DNA of 35,773 nt from a virus, in IMG/VR virus record IMGVR_UViG_3300008259_004935, positions 1 through 35,773 of that record, one strand, 5' to 3'. Below the pieces are notes generated by a model, which searched no databases, was not told where the DNA came from, and saw nothing but the letters and a program-made list of their open reading frames with translations. The translations under genes were made by a program, and so were the position numbers. Positions 15,588 to 21,699 of this stretch are shown here, piece by piece. Numbering within the stretch: position 1 is the stretch's first letter; each line of letters starts with the position of its first letter.

Positions 15588-15618
15588 CCGCGGGCAGACC
15601 TGGCCCACCTGCCCGCGG
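15588..15618 (+). terminator. Perfect 10-bp hairpin, possible terminator or attenuator
   Basis: CCGCGGGCAG (15588-15597) and CTGCCCGCGG (15609-15618) are exact reverse complements around an 11-base loop, ten bases past the stop of the exonuclease partner. No T run follows, so termination would be partial or would need a factor. It may lower expression of the following gene. Confidence 0.5.
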
Positions 15619-15655
15619 CTTCCGCGACTTCTCCCGGGCCGCTCTCCCCCTCAAC

Positions 15656-16135
15656 ATGGATGCCCTCATGCGAATTGCCGTGATCTTCTGCCTCGCCTCC
15701 GACCTGCCCGCCGTGCTCGCCGCCGGCCTGGGCCAGGCCCCGCCCTCCCCGATCCCGCCGCAGCCCGAGCCGGTGAAGCTCCCCGAGCCCGCCGTGGCTG
15801 CCGCGCAGCCTCAGCCCGAGCCCCCCAAGGCCGATGAGCAGCCGCCCGCGCCGGCCAACGCTGCCCCGGTGGCCACCGAGGAGCCGCCCAAGCGCCGCAC
15901 CCGGGGCGGCTCGGAGCGGCCCACCGTGCCCGAGATCAAGGCGCCCGCCGACGCCCTCATCCCGCCGCCCAAGCCGCTCGGCGACCCCCCGCCGCGCCAA
16001 GACCCCTACGGCGCCGCCACCGAAGAGAAGCCCACCGAGCGGCCCTTCCGCCAGCGGTCGGGCCCCGCCGCGCGTCTGGGCTCAAACGAACCGCCGAGCA
16101 TCAGCTTCGAGGACGAGATCCCTGCGAACCCCTGA
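15656..16135 (+). CDS. Proline-rich protein with possible N-terminal signal or anchor
   Basis: A 159-residue protein with start uncertain between ATG 15656 and ATG 15668; neither has a good ribosome site. After MDALMR comes a moderately hydrophobic stretch (IAVIFCLASDLPAVLAAGLG) that may be a signal peptide or anchor, though it contains an aspartate. The rest is disordered in appearance, dominated by Pro, Glu, Ala and Lys (PIPPQPEPVKLPEPA, EEPPKRRTRGGSERP) and ends acidic (ISFEDEIPANP). Proline-rich spacers of this type bridge the periplasm in some envelope proteins. No family recognised. Confidence 0.55.
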   Translation: MDALMRIAVIFCLASDLPAVLAAGLGQAPPSPIPPQPEPVKLPEPAVAAAQPQPEPPKADEQPPAPANAAPVATEEPPKRRTRGGSERPTVPEIKAPADALIPPPKPLGDPPPRQDPYGAATEEKPTERPFRQRSGPAARLGSNEPPSISFEDEIPANP

Positions 16136-16141
16136 TCCGCT

Positions 16142-16196
16142 ATTTTTCGGCCGGCCTGTTGACGCTCAGCGGGCCGGCCGATAATAGCTAATCACC
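16142..16196 (+). promoter_or_regulatory. Repeated promoter-operator cassette, copy 2
   Basis: CTATT begins just before this stretch (16140-16144), followed by CGGCCGG (16148-16154), -35 TTGACG (16159-16164), a 15-bp spacer, CCGGCCG (16174-16180) and -10 GATAAT (16180-16185). Arm spacing (19 bp) and all box positions equal those of copy 1. The tract continues as AGCTAATCACC, and the predicted mRNA begins close to a hairpin at 16195-16226. It drives the 68-residue gene at 16239. Confidence 0.85.
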
Positions 16197-16226
16197 AGGG
16201 CGGCACACCAACCACCGCCGCCCTGG
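16195..16226 (+). other. 5' leader hairpin behind promoter cassette 2
   Basis: CCAGGGCGG (16195-16203) pairs perfectly with CCGCCCTGG (16218-16226) around a 14-base loop. It lies at or within a few bases of the expected transcript start and directly before the GGGGGAG ribosome site. Such a 5'-terminal stem usually protects mRNA from decay. Copy 3 has an equivalent hairpin of different sequence. Confidence 0.65.
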
Positions 16227-16238
16227 GGGAGCCCCGCC

Positions 16239-16445
16239 ATGTCGCCCGCCAAGATCGCCGCCACCGAAGCCGCCCTCGACAAAGCCGGCCTTGAGATCGT
16301 CACCACCCGCAACGGCGCCGCCATCAGCGCGCAAACCTCCTGCCGCCACCTGCCCACCGTTGAGCGGCACCCGCTGAACGGAACCGCCTACAGCAGCGCG
16401 AACGAGGCCCGGAAGGCCGCCGCCGCTTTCTTTGCCCGCGCCTAA
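16239..16445 (+). CDS. Small orphan protein behind promoter cassette 2
   Basis: A 68-residue protein with GGGGGAG eight bases before its ATG. It begins with an Ala-rich helix (PAKIAATEAALDKAG), then a beta-like LEIVTTRNGAAISAQ, one cysteine (C35) and a helical tail (NEARKAAAAFFARA). It resembles nothing I recognise and is not similar to the products behind cassettes 1 and 3. Its small size and dedicated promoter fit an early host-takeover or regulatory role, which is inference. Confidence 0.7.
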   Translation: MSPAKIAATEAALDKAGLEIVTTRNGAAISAQTSCRHLPTVERHPLNGTAYSSANEARKAAAAFFARA

Positions 16446-16475
16446 TCGCGCCCACCCCTCTCCCAGGGGGTGACA

Positions 16476-16534
16476 GACACCGTCCCCGCCGCCCGACGCT
16501 TCGGCTCTGTGCGCCGATCCGCGGGGGCCGTGTC
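16476..16534 (+). other. Long stem-loop in the spacer before the membrane protein/Rad50-like pair
   Basis: GACACCGTCCCCGC (16476-16489) and GCGGGGGCCGTGTC (16521-16534) form a 14-bp stem with one mismatch and one G-T pair. The 31-base loop contains a smaller CCGA-cgct-TCGG hairpin. It fills most of a 110-bp spacer and ends about 12 bases before the AGGAG ribosome site. It may be a structured leader, a processing site or an attenuator. There is no T run. Confidence 0.5.
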
Positions 16535-16555
16535 TTCCACCACCAGGAGCCCCAG

Positions 16556-16801
16556 ATGTCCCTTATCCCACCCGACCCCTCCCAGCCCGAGCCCTCCCCG
16601 GCCGTCGTGCGCCTGCGCGACGCTTTGATCGGCGCCGTCGCCTGCGGCGCGCTCGTCGCCGTGTTTCTCGTGACCTACGCCGAGGCGAGCCTCGCCCTGG
16701 CCGATCAGCAGCTTTTCAAGGCGCAGGAGCTTGAGGTCCGCGCAAACGCGCTGATGGCCGACGCGCAGGCTATGCGCTCGCTTTGCGGGGGTGACGAATG
16801 A
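16556..16801 (+). CDS. Small single-pass membrane protein coupled to the Rad50-like gene
   Basis: An 81-residue protein with AGGAG eight bases before its ATG. Residues about 23-46 (DALIGAVACGALVAVFLVTYAEAS) form one membrane segment, followed by a helical tail (LFKAQELEVRANALMADAQAMRS). The start is proline-rich. It overlaps the Rad50-like gene by ATGA, so the two are made together, an odd pairing for a DNA-repair ATPase. It could anchor the ATPase at the membrane, but no direct evidence is visible. Confidence 0.65.
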   Translation: MSLIPPDPSQPEPSPAVVRLRDALIGAVACGALVAVFLVTYAEASLALADQQLFKAQELEVRANALMADAQAMRSLCGGDE

Positions 16802-18696
16802 AAACGATCGAGCTTGCGGGTATCGGCCCGCACGTCGGCACCACCCACCTGCCCCTCCCCAACGCCACCGAGGGCCGCGGCGCCCTGGTCATCGCCGGGC
16901 CGTCGCAGTCCGGCAAGAGCACCGTCGCCGCGGCGCTCTGCTACCTGCTCACTGGCGCAGCGCCTGACGGGTCGACCATTGACCCGGCGGTGCTCAGCGC
17001 CGATGCAGGCTCGGTGCGGGTCAGCGCCGACGACGGCCGGGTCTTCGAGCTGCGGATCAGCCGCAGCGGGCGGAAGGCCTGGAAGTGCGGCGAGGAGACA
17101 GTGAGCGCCGCCAAGGATCGGCACCGCGTGCTGGGCGTCCTGGGCCTGGATGCGGTCGCCTCCCTTGTCGCGGGCATCGTCTGCCCGCTGGCGCTGCTCA
17201 AACAGGCGGAGGACGGGCAGGGGCGGGGCTTGCGGGCCACACTCACCGCGGCGCTGCCCGAGCGCAGCTTGGCAGGCGCGTTCGCAGAGCTCCTCGGCAC
17301 CTCCGCCCCGGCGCTGCCCGGGGATGCCACGGACACCCGGGGGGCCGTCCAGGCGACCACGCGGGCCACCGCCGCGCGGGATCGGGCGCTGGGCGCCCTG
17401 GAAGGGGCGCAGGCCGCTCAGCAGCGCCACGAGGAGGCGGGGGCGCCGGTGGCACCCGATGGGGCAGCCACGGCTGCCGCTCGGGCCGTTGTCGACGCCG
17501 GAGAGGCCTGGGCAGCCTACCGGCGGGCGGGCGGAGCTGGCGAGCGCCGGGCAGCCCAGTTGGCAGCCCTGGCCGACTGGGAGAAGCGCCACGCGGCGAT
17601 CCCCCCGGCGGTGGCCTACGACGGCGCGCCCGCGCCGGTGCGGATCGACCTGAGGCCCTTCGAACGCAAGCTCGAGGCGGCCCGGGATGCGCTCGCCGCC
17701 ATCCCCGACTCGGCCGGCGGCGCTCTGTCCGGCATCTGGGAGAAGCGCAACGCGGCGGCGATCCGCTGGGCGTCGATGTCGACCGCGAGCTGCGAAGCCT
17801 GTATGCAGGTAGTCTCGAAAGAGCAGGCGGAGCGCATCAAGAAGAGCGCCGCGGTGCAGCTTGACGAAGAGCGGCGCCTGGCCAACGAAGGACTGGCGAA
17901 GAAGCGCGCCACGGCTCAGGCCGCTGTCGCCGAGGCCGAGAAGGCCTTGGCTTGGCAGGCCGAGAAGCGCGAAGCCGAAGAGGCCGGCATCCTGGCCTAC
18001 GAGGCCGAGCGCGCCCAGGCGAAGGAGCGCACCGCCGCGCTCGCCGCGTTGGGCCCCAAGCCCACGGTGGACCCGGAGCCGATCGGGTCGCCGGCCAGTC
18101 CTGCCGCGGTTGAGCCCACCGCCGAGGAGGTCGCCCAGGCCCGCGCCCTGCTCAGCCGCGCCGCCCAGGCCGCCGCCGATCTTCGGGCCTACGAGGCGCG
18201 CACCGTGACGCTCTCGGAGGACCTCGACCGCGCCGCCGACGCCCTCAAAGCCCGGGAGGCAGACCTGGCCCGAGCCCGCGCCGTGGAGCTGGCCCACAAG
18301 GGGGCGCCGGCCCGAGTCCTCGAGCAGCAGCTCGTCGACTGGCGCCCCGCCGCTCGGATGCTCGCCGGCCAGGGTATTGAGATCAGACTGCGCCCCGCCG
18401 GCGAGATCGACGGCCTCGACCTGATGATCGACGGCCTCCCCAGCTACCTCGCCAGCACCGGCCGGCGCGTGCACGCCGCCGCTCTCCTCGCCTTCGCGTT
18501 GCGCACCCTCGCAGCGCGGCGCTACCCGGCGACGGGCGGGATCGGGGGCTTCGCGGACCTGCCGATCTGTGTGGACGATGCGCAGGCGTGGAGCGGCGGC
18601 TGCTACCCGAGCCGCGGCCCGCTGCTCTGGCTCCTCACCGAGCCGAGCGCAGAGGCGGGCCCAACCGCGCTCACCGTGCGGTGGGAGCGGCTGTAA
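16798..18696 (+). CDS. Rad50/SMC-like ATPase with CxxC hook
   Basis: The 632-residue protein has the layout of Rad50/SbcC: Walker A GPSQSGKST (34-42) at the N-terminus, an Ala/Glu/Arg-rich helical region (about 180-320), a CEAC motif (332-335) at the centre of the chain that fits the zinc hook, a second helical arm (340-500), then an ABC-signature-like LASTGRR (551-557) and Walker B ICVDDAQ (590-596). Such ATPases usually work with an Mre11/SbcD nuclease on DNA ends; T4 gp46/gp47 is the phage example. No Mre11-like gene is present, so the partner may be the PD-(D/E)XK exonuclease at 14137, a host nuclease, or none. The arms are short compared with Rad50 (about 900-1300 residues). It starts in an ATGA overlap with the membrane protein gene. 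Confidence 0.82.
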   Translation: MKTIELAGIGPHVGTTHLPLPNATEGRGALVIAGPSQSGKSTVAAALCYLLTGAAPDGSTIDPAVLSADAGSVRVSADDGRVFELRISRSGRKAWKCGEETVSAAKDRHRVLGVLGLDAVASLVAGIVCPLALLKQAEDGQGRGLRATLTAALPERSLAGAFAELLGTSAPALPGDATDTRGAVQATTRATAARDRALGALEGAQAAQQRHEEAGAPVAPDGAATAAARAVVDAGEAWAAYRRAGGAGERRAAQLAALADWEKRHAAIPPAVAYDGAPAPVRIDLRPFERKLEAARDALAAIPDSAGGALSGIWEKRNAAAIRWASMSTASCEACMQVVSKEQAERIKKSAAVQLDEERRLANEGLAKKRATAQAAVAEAEKALAWQAEKREAEEAGILAYEAERAQAKERTAALAALGPKPTVDPEPIGSPASPAAVEPTAEEVAQARALLSRAAQAAADLRAYEARTVTLSEDLDRAADALKAREADLARARAVELAHKGAPARVLEQQLVDWRPAARMLAGQGIEIRLRPAGEIDGLDLMIDGLPSYLASTGRRVHAAALLAFALRTLAARRYPATGGIGGFADLPICVDDAQAWSGGCYPSRGPLLWLLTEPSAEAGPTALTVRWERL

Positions 18697-18753
18697 CTAT
18701 TTTCCGGCCGGTGTGTTGACGGTCAACGCGCCGGCCGATAATAGAAAAGCACC
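18696..18753 (+). promoter_or_regulatory. Repeated promoter-operator cassette, copy 3
   Basis: CTATT (18697-18701), CGGCCGG (18705-18711), -35 TTGACG (18716-18721), a 15-bp spacer, CCGGCCG (18731-18737) and -10 GATAAT (18737-18742) keep the same spacing as in copies 1 and 2. The tract continues as AGAAAAGCACC. Only this copy turns the -35 region into a further small palindrome, TTGAC-G-GTCAA. It begins at the stop codon of the Rad50-like gene and drives the 72-residue gene at 18790. Confidence 0.85.
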
Positions 18754-18774
18754 GGGGCGATGGACCAGCCCCGG
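18752..18774 (+). other. 5' leader hairpin behind promoter cassette 3
   Basis: CCGGGGC (18752-18758) pairs perfectly with GCCCCGG (18768-18774) around a 9-base loop. It lies at the predicted mRNA 5' end, and the AAGGAG ribosome site begins right after the stem. It has the same position as the hairpin of copy 2 but a different sequence, so the structure appears to be what is kept. Confidence 0.65.
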
Positions 18775-18789
18775 AAGGAGCCCGCCGCC

Positions 18790-19008
18790 ATGACCATTTC
18801 TACCGCCCTCAAGATCGCCCGCACCCAGATCGTCTGCACCGGGATCGCCATGCTGGACCGCGCCGGAGACCCGATGCCGCGCGAATGGGCCTACGATCCC
18901 GGCAACAAGCGCGCCCAGCTTGCCAGCGCCCGCGCCGGCCGCGCCGAAGCCATTCTGGAGGGCCTCGCGCCCACCCAGCGCTTCAACCGCAACGGCACCC
19001 GCGCCTGA
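18790..19008 (+). CDS. Small orphan protein behind promoter cassette 3
   Basis: A 72-residue protein starting at ATG 18790, nine bases after GGAAGGAG. An in-frame ATG at 18760 lies inside the leader hairpin and is less likely. The sequence is helical at the start (STALKIARTQIVCTGIAML), has a REWAYDPGNKRAQLASARAG middle part and a basic tail (TQRFNRNGTRA). No family is recognised and it is not similar to the other two cassette proteins. The basic character would allow nucleic-acid binding. Confidence 0.7.
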   Translation: MTISTALKIARTQIVCTGIAMLDRAGDPMPREWAYDPGNKRAQLASARAGRAEAILEGLAPTQRFNRNGTRA

Positions 19009-19016
19009 CCACCCAA

Positions 19017-19121
19017 GGAGGCGCAGTCAAGCGCGGCCAGACCGGCGCTCCCCAGGCGCCGGCCCGAGCGGGCCGCCAGAGACACCGCTCGGCCGCGGGT
19101 TCGAATCCCGCCGTCTCCGCC
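19017..19121 (+). tRNA. tRNA-Ser-like element: divergent tRNA or tRNA-derived attachment core
   Basis: The 3' half is clearly tRNA-like: T stem and loop GCGGG-TTCGAAT-CCCGC (19095-19111), acceptor strand CGTCTCC (19112-19118), discriminator G and CC, then five T. This fits the 3' end of a bacterial tRNA-Ser. A matching 5' acceptor GGAGGCG (19017-19023, one G-T pair), a 3-bp D stem GTC/GAC with a GG-containing loop, and a GGCGC/GCGCC arm with 7-base loop (19044-19060) can be drawn. Against a working tRNA: position 33 would be C instead of U, the anticodon would read CCC (not Ser), and the variable region is 34 bases, too long, with an 8-bp repeat CCGAGCGG/CCGCTCGG. The alternative is an attP core copied from a host tRNA, but no integrase was found. 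Confidence 0.4.
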
Positions 19122-19194
19122 TTTTTCAGTCAGCCGCCCGCCTCTCGCCCTGCACACCGGCGAGGGGCGGGCCTTCACCCAGGAGCTACCCACC

Positions 19195-19551
19195 ATGTCG
19201 AGTCCCGGGCGCAAGCCCTACGAGCGCGCCGCCGAAGCCCTGCGGCGGCTCACCCTCGCCGCCGATTGGGGCGCCTTCTCAGGGCAGGCCGCGAGCAACC
19301 TGCTCATCGAGGCCGGCTTCGAGGTCGGCCGCACCTCGGCCCAGACCATGCTCGCCGAGGTCGCCCGCACCCGGCCACCGATGCCGATGCGCGGCACCCG
19401 GGCCGATGCGGTCGCGGCGGCCATCGTCAGGTGCGGCGAGGTGCCGGATTACGCCCCGCCGCTGTCTCTGCGGGCCCTTCTGGCGGCCCTGGCTGAGCAG
19501 GGCCACGGCGAGGGGCTGGAGGTGTCGGTGCGGTGGCACCTGGGCCTCTAG
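19195..19551 (+). CDS. Hypothetical protein, last rightward gene before the late operon
   Basis: A 118-residue protein with AGGAG ten bases before its ATG. The N-terminal half is helical and basic, with GQAASNLLIEAGFEVGRTSAQTMLAEV (about 30-56) resembling a helix-turn-helix. The C-terminal half has LSLRALLAALAEQGHGEGLEVSVRWHLGL. It lies just after the tRNA-like element and ends tail to tail with the last late gene, both stops sharing one CTAG. A DNA-binding role is possible but weakly supported. Confidence 0.6.
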   Translation: MSSPGRKPYERAAEALRRLTLAADWGAFSGQAASNLLIEAGFEVGRTSAQTMLAEVARTRPPMPMRGTRADAVAAAIVRCGEVPDYAPPLSLRALLAALAEQGHGEGLEVSVRWHLGL

Positions 19552-19898
19552 TCGCCCGGGTAGTAGTCCCAGCCGCCCGGGCCCCGTGATCCGGGGTCGG
19601 CGTCTTCCCAGGCCGAGGAGGTAGCCAGCGCTGCCCCTCGGCTTTTGCCGCCATAGGCCGCCACCGTGACGTGCAGAGCCCCGTCGACGGTCACGGCGCG
19701 CACCCTCACCGGCCCGCACACGTCATGCGCCGCCAGGTCGCGGAGCCGGTCGGAGGCCTCGGCCCAGGGCACGGCGAGGAGCAGCTCGCCACAGCCCGGG
19801 CGGATGAGCGGACGGGCAGATCTGGCCAGCGCATCGACCTGCTCACCGAGCCCAACCAGATCGAGCCCGAGCGGCGCGTCCTCGCTGAGCCCGATCAC
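19548..19898 (-). CDS. Hypothetical protein at the end of the late operon
   Basis: A 116-residue protein. GTG 19898 was chosen as start because it overlaps the preceding stop (GTGA), as in the neighbouring genes; a GTG at 19916 is the alternative. The N-terminal half has Leu-rich helical parts (LDLVGLGEQVDALARSARPL), the middle is beta-like (GPVRVRAVTVDGALHVTVAAYG) and the tail is Gly/Asp/Tyr-rich (DPGSRGPGGWDYYPGD). No family is recognised. It closes the late operon, next to the membrane-peptide cluster. Confidence 0.6.
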   Translation of the reverse strand: MIGLSEDAPLGLDLVGLGEQVDALARSARPLIRPGCGELLLAVPWAEASDRLRDLAAHDVCGPVRVRAVTVDGALHVTVAAYGGKSRGAALATSSAWEDADPGSRGPGGWDYYPGD

Positions 19899-20239
19899 GG
19901 GTGGCCCCGAACCCACCCGGCGAGGCGATCGAGCCCGAGCCAGCCCGCGAGCCCGGTGGCGAGCGCGACCAGGGAGCGCAGCAGCCGCCGATCAGCCTCC
20001 AGGGCGCTCACCCGAGCCGTGAGGGCCTTGTGCTCGCTCTCCACGGTGGCCAGGGCCGCCGTCAAGGCCTCCAAGCGAGCGCAGATCTGCACCCCGGCCG
20101 CCTGCACCTCGGAGAGCCGCGCGTCAGTGCGGGCGCCCCGCTCCTGGCCCTCTGCCTGCCCCGCGCGCACGTCGGCGCGGGTGGCCGCGATCGAGGCCAG
20201 GACCTCACGCAGCAGCAGCTCCTCGTGAAGCTCGCTCAC
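19895..20239 (-). CDS. Coiled coil with C-terminal membrane segment (XhlA-like, possible lysis protein)
   Basis: The 114-residue protein starts at GTG 20239 in a GTGA overlap. Residues 1-80 are a heptad-rich helix (ELLLREVLASIAATRADVRAG, LEALTAALATVESEHKALTARVSALEAD), and residues about 85-107 (LRSLVALATGLAGWLGLDRLAGW) form a short membrane segment. This is the plan of XhlA-type holin-associated proteins. With three tiny membrane peptides directly upstream, a role in membrane permeabilisation at lysis is reasonable. Other coiled-coil membrane proteins of phages would look alike. Confidence 0.6.
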   Translation of the reverse strand: MSELHEELLLREVLASIAATRADVRAGQAEGQERGARTDARLSEVQAAGVQICARLEALTAALATVESEHKALTARVSALEADRRLLRSLVALATGLAGWLGLDRLAGWVRGHP

Positions 20240-20343
20240 GAGGCGAGCCAGCCGATCAGACTGATCAGGTCGGGCGCCACTGTCGCCAGCATGAAGGCGC
20301 CGACGATGACGACATCAAGCCAGACGGCGCGATCGTTCCTCAT
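20236..20343 (-). CDS. 35-residue membrane peptide (mini-holin candidate 3)
   Basis: This small gene starts at ATG 20343 (ATGA overlap with the gene before it) and ends in a GTGA overlap with the coiled-coil gene. The peptide MRNDRAVWLDVV...GWLAS has a basic start and one membrane segment (about residues 8-34). Its end, PDLISLIGWL, resembles the end of the peptide encoded next to it (PDLIGWL), so the two may be related by duplication. It could be a holin, an antiholin or a membrane anchor. Confidence 0.6.
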   Translation of the reverse strand: MRNDRAVWLDVVIVGAFMLATVAPDLISLIGWLAS

Positions 20344-20456
20344 TGTGACAGCCAGCCGATCAGATCGGGCAGCAGCACGGCCGCCCCGATGAGCGCCGCG
20401 GCGAGGAGGCCCAGGGCTCCCTCGCCGACCAGGTCGGGCGGGCGACCGGGGCTCAC
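20340..20456 (-). CDS. 38-residue membrane peptide (mini-holin candidate 2)
   Basis: The gene starts at GTG 20456 in a GTGA overlap with the preceding gene and ends in an ATGA overlap. The peptide begins MSPGRPPDLVGEG and continues with a membrane segment ALGLLAAALIGAAVLLPDLIGWL, ending SQ. The PDLIGWL end matches the downstream 35-residue peptide. It is too short for a standard search to call reliably, but the precise overlaps at both ends support translation. Confidence 0.6.
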   Translation of the reverse strand: MSPGRPPDLVGEGALGLLAAALIGAAVLLPDLIGWLSQ

Positions 20457-20578
20457 CACCACCCCATGACGAGACCCACCGCGGGGAGCGCCGCGGCGAG
20501 CCCAGCGCCGCCCACCACCCAGAGAGCGATGCCCGCGACGCGCGCGGGGTCGGGCTCAGAGTAGCGGACGTAGGCCAC
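20453..20578 (-). CDS. 41-residue membrane peptide (mini-holin candidate 1)
   Basis: The gene starts at GTG 20578, sharing one base with the TAG stop of the tail gene before it, and ends in a GTGA overlap. The peptide has a short charged start (MAYVRYSEPDPARV) and a membrane segment AGIALWVVGGAGLAAALPAVGLVMGWW rich in Gly, Ala and Trp. It is the first of three consecutive single-span peptides followed by the coiled-coil membrane protein, a plausible lysis set. Confidence 0.58.
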   Translation of the reverse strand: MAYVRYSEPDPARVAGIALWVVGGAGLAAALPAVGLVMGWW

Positions 20579-21252
20579 TACTGCGGGCCCCAGATGCCGG
20601 AGGCGATGTCGACGACTTCGAAGGTGTCGCCGATGGCGGCGAGGGTCTTCTGGGCGTCGGTGCTGAAGTCGTACCCGAGCTTCTCGCCGGTCGCCGGGGC
20701 GACCTTGCAGGTGTTCGACCCGGCCTTGAAGCGCAGCAGGACGCGCTTCATGCTGCCGGTCGCGGCGGGCAGGGTGATGGTCACGGCCGCGCTGGTCGTG
20801 TCGATGTCGCTCTCGCCGTAGTTGGCGAGGGTGCCGGTGCTGGTCAGCGCCGAAGCGTTGACCTTGGCGAGGCCGGCGGCCTGCATCGTGCTGGTCGTGC
20901 TGGCGCTGGCGATCGTGCCGAGCGTGGTGCTGCTGAGGTACATGCTGATGACCCTCCAGGGGGAGCCGCTGTCTGCGGCGAGGACCAGCGACTCCATCGA
21001 GGCGAGGGAGCGGCTGGAAGCGGTATCCGTCGGGCCGGTCGCGGTGGGCGACTCGATCCCGGCGGTCGAAGTGATGGTGCAGCCGGAGCCGGTCGCTTTG
21101 ACCGTGATCAGGCCGTAGGTTTCGGGCAGAGCCAACGCCACGCCCGGAGCCAGGAGCACCACCTCGCCGTCCAGCCATTCCGTCGGCGCGGTGCGGCTGG
21201 CGGAGACCGTGATCGGCCGGCGGCGCGTGGTGCTTGGGCTGGAGACGCTCAC
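20578..21252 (-). CDS. Distal tail or fibre-type protein
   Basis: A 224-residue protein starting at GTG 21252, in a GTGA overlap. It is rich in Ser, Thr, Ala and Gly with many short beta-like strands (EVVLLAPGVALALP, VTITLPAATGSMKRVLLRFKAG, DTFEVVDIASGIWGPQ). This composition is common in fibre and decoration proteins. It lies after the large tail proteins and before the membrane-peptide cluster, where receptor-binding or fibre genes often are. No specific family is recognised. Confidence 0.55.
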   Translation of the reverse strand: MSVSSPSTTRRRPITVSASRTAPTEWLDGEVVLLAPGVALALPETYGLITVKATGSGCTITSTAGIESPTATGPTDTASSRSLASMESLVLAADSGSPWRVISMYLSSTTLGTIASASTTSTMQAAGLAKVNASALTSTGTLANYGESDIDTTSAAVTITLPAATGSMKRVLLRFKAGSNTCKVAPATGEKLGYDFSTDAQKTLAAIGDTFEVVDIASGIWGPQ

Positions 21253-21677
21253 CGGGCAACCCAGCCGCCTACAAGCAGCAGCACGGCGTCGATCCGGGCG
21301 GTGCCGGCGTCGACGCCAGGGTGCAGGTAGAGCGGGCCGTCGGGGTGGACGGCAAAGGGGATCGGGGTCGCGTGGGCCTCGGAGGTCTGGGCGCCGTCTG
21401 CGATCGGGTCGAAGCTGGCGACGGTGGTAGCCAGACCCGGGGAGGCGTTGACGGTGGCCAGCACGGGGGCGGCCTCGGTGGCGCCGCCTGCGCCGGCGCT
21501 CACCTTCAGGGCCGTGAGCACAAGGCGGCCGGCGGGGTCCGGGCGGGCGCCGGTGTCGTCGTCGACCAGCTCGATCACGTCGGAGGGGCCTACGCCGGTC
21601 GCGGCCACCACGATCCGCCAGTGCGGCGGGGAGGAGGGGGGCAGGCGGGTCGCAGTGACAGAGGCGGACATGGCCAT
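21249..21677 (-). CDS. Small tail-region protein, beta-rich
   Basis: A 142-residue protein. ATG 21677 was chosen because AGGAG lies seven bases upstream; an ATG two codons later is possible. The sequence alternates short strands (WRIVVAATG, VIELVDDDTG, RLVLTALKVSAG, PIPFAVHPDGPLYLHPGV, RIDAVLLLVGGW). DGPLYLHPG near the C-terminus is typical of small phage attachment domains, though I cannot name one. It is coupled to the following gene by GTGA. Confidence 0.58.
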   Translation of the reverse strand: MAMSASVTATRLPPSSPPHWRIVVAATGVGPSDVIELVDDDTGARPDPAGRLVLTALKVSAGAGGATEAAPVLATVNASPGLATTVASFDPIADGAQTSEAHATPIPFAVHPDGPLYLHPGVDAGTARIDAVLLLVGGWVAR

Positions 21678-21699
21678 GGGCAGGCTCCTCGGAGGGGTG

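Noticed and set aside
19548-19551. Convergent stops sharing one CTAG, thought at first to be a terminator site
   Set aside because: The palindrome CTAG simply supplies TAG on both strands. No stem-loop with T run lies around it, so termination of both operons here is not supported.
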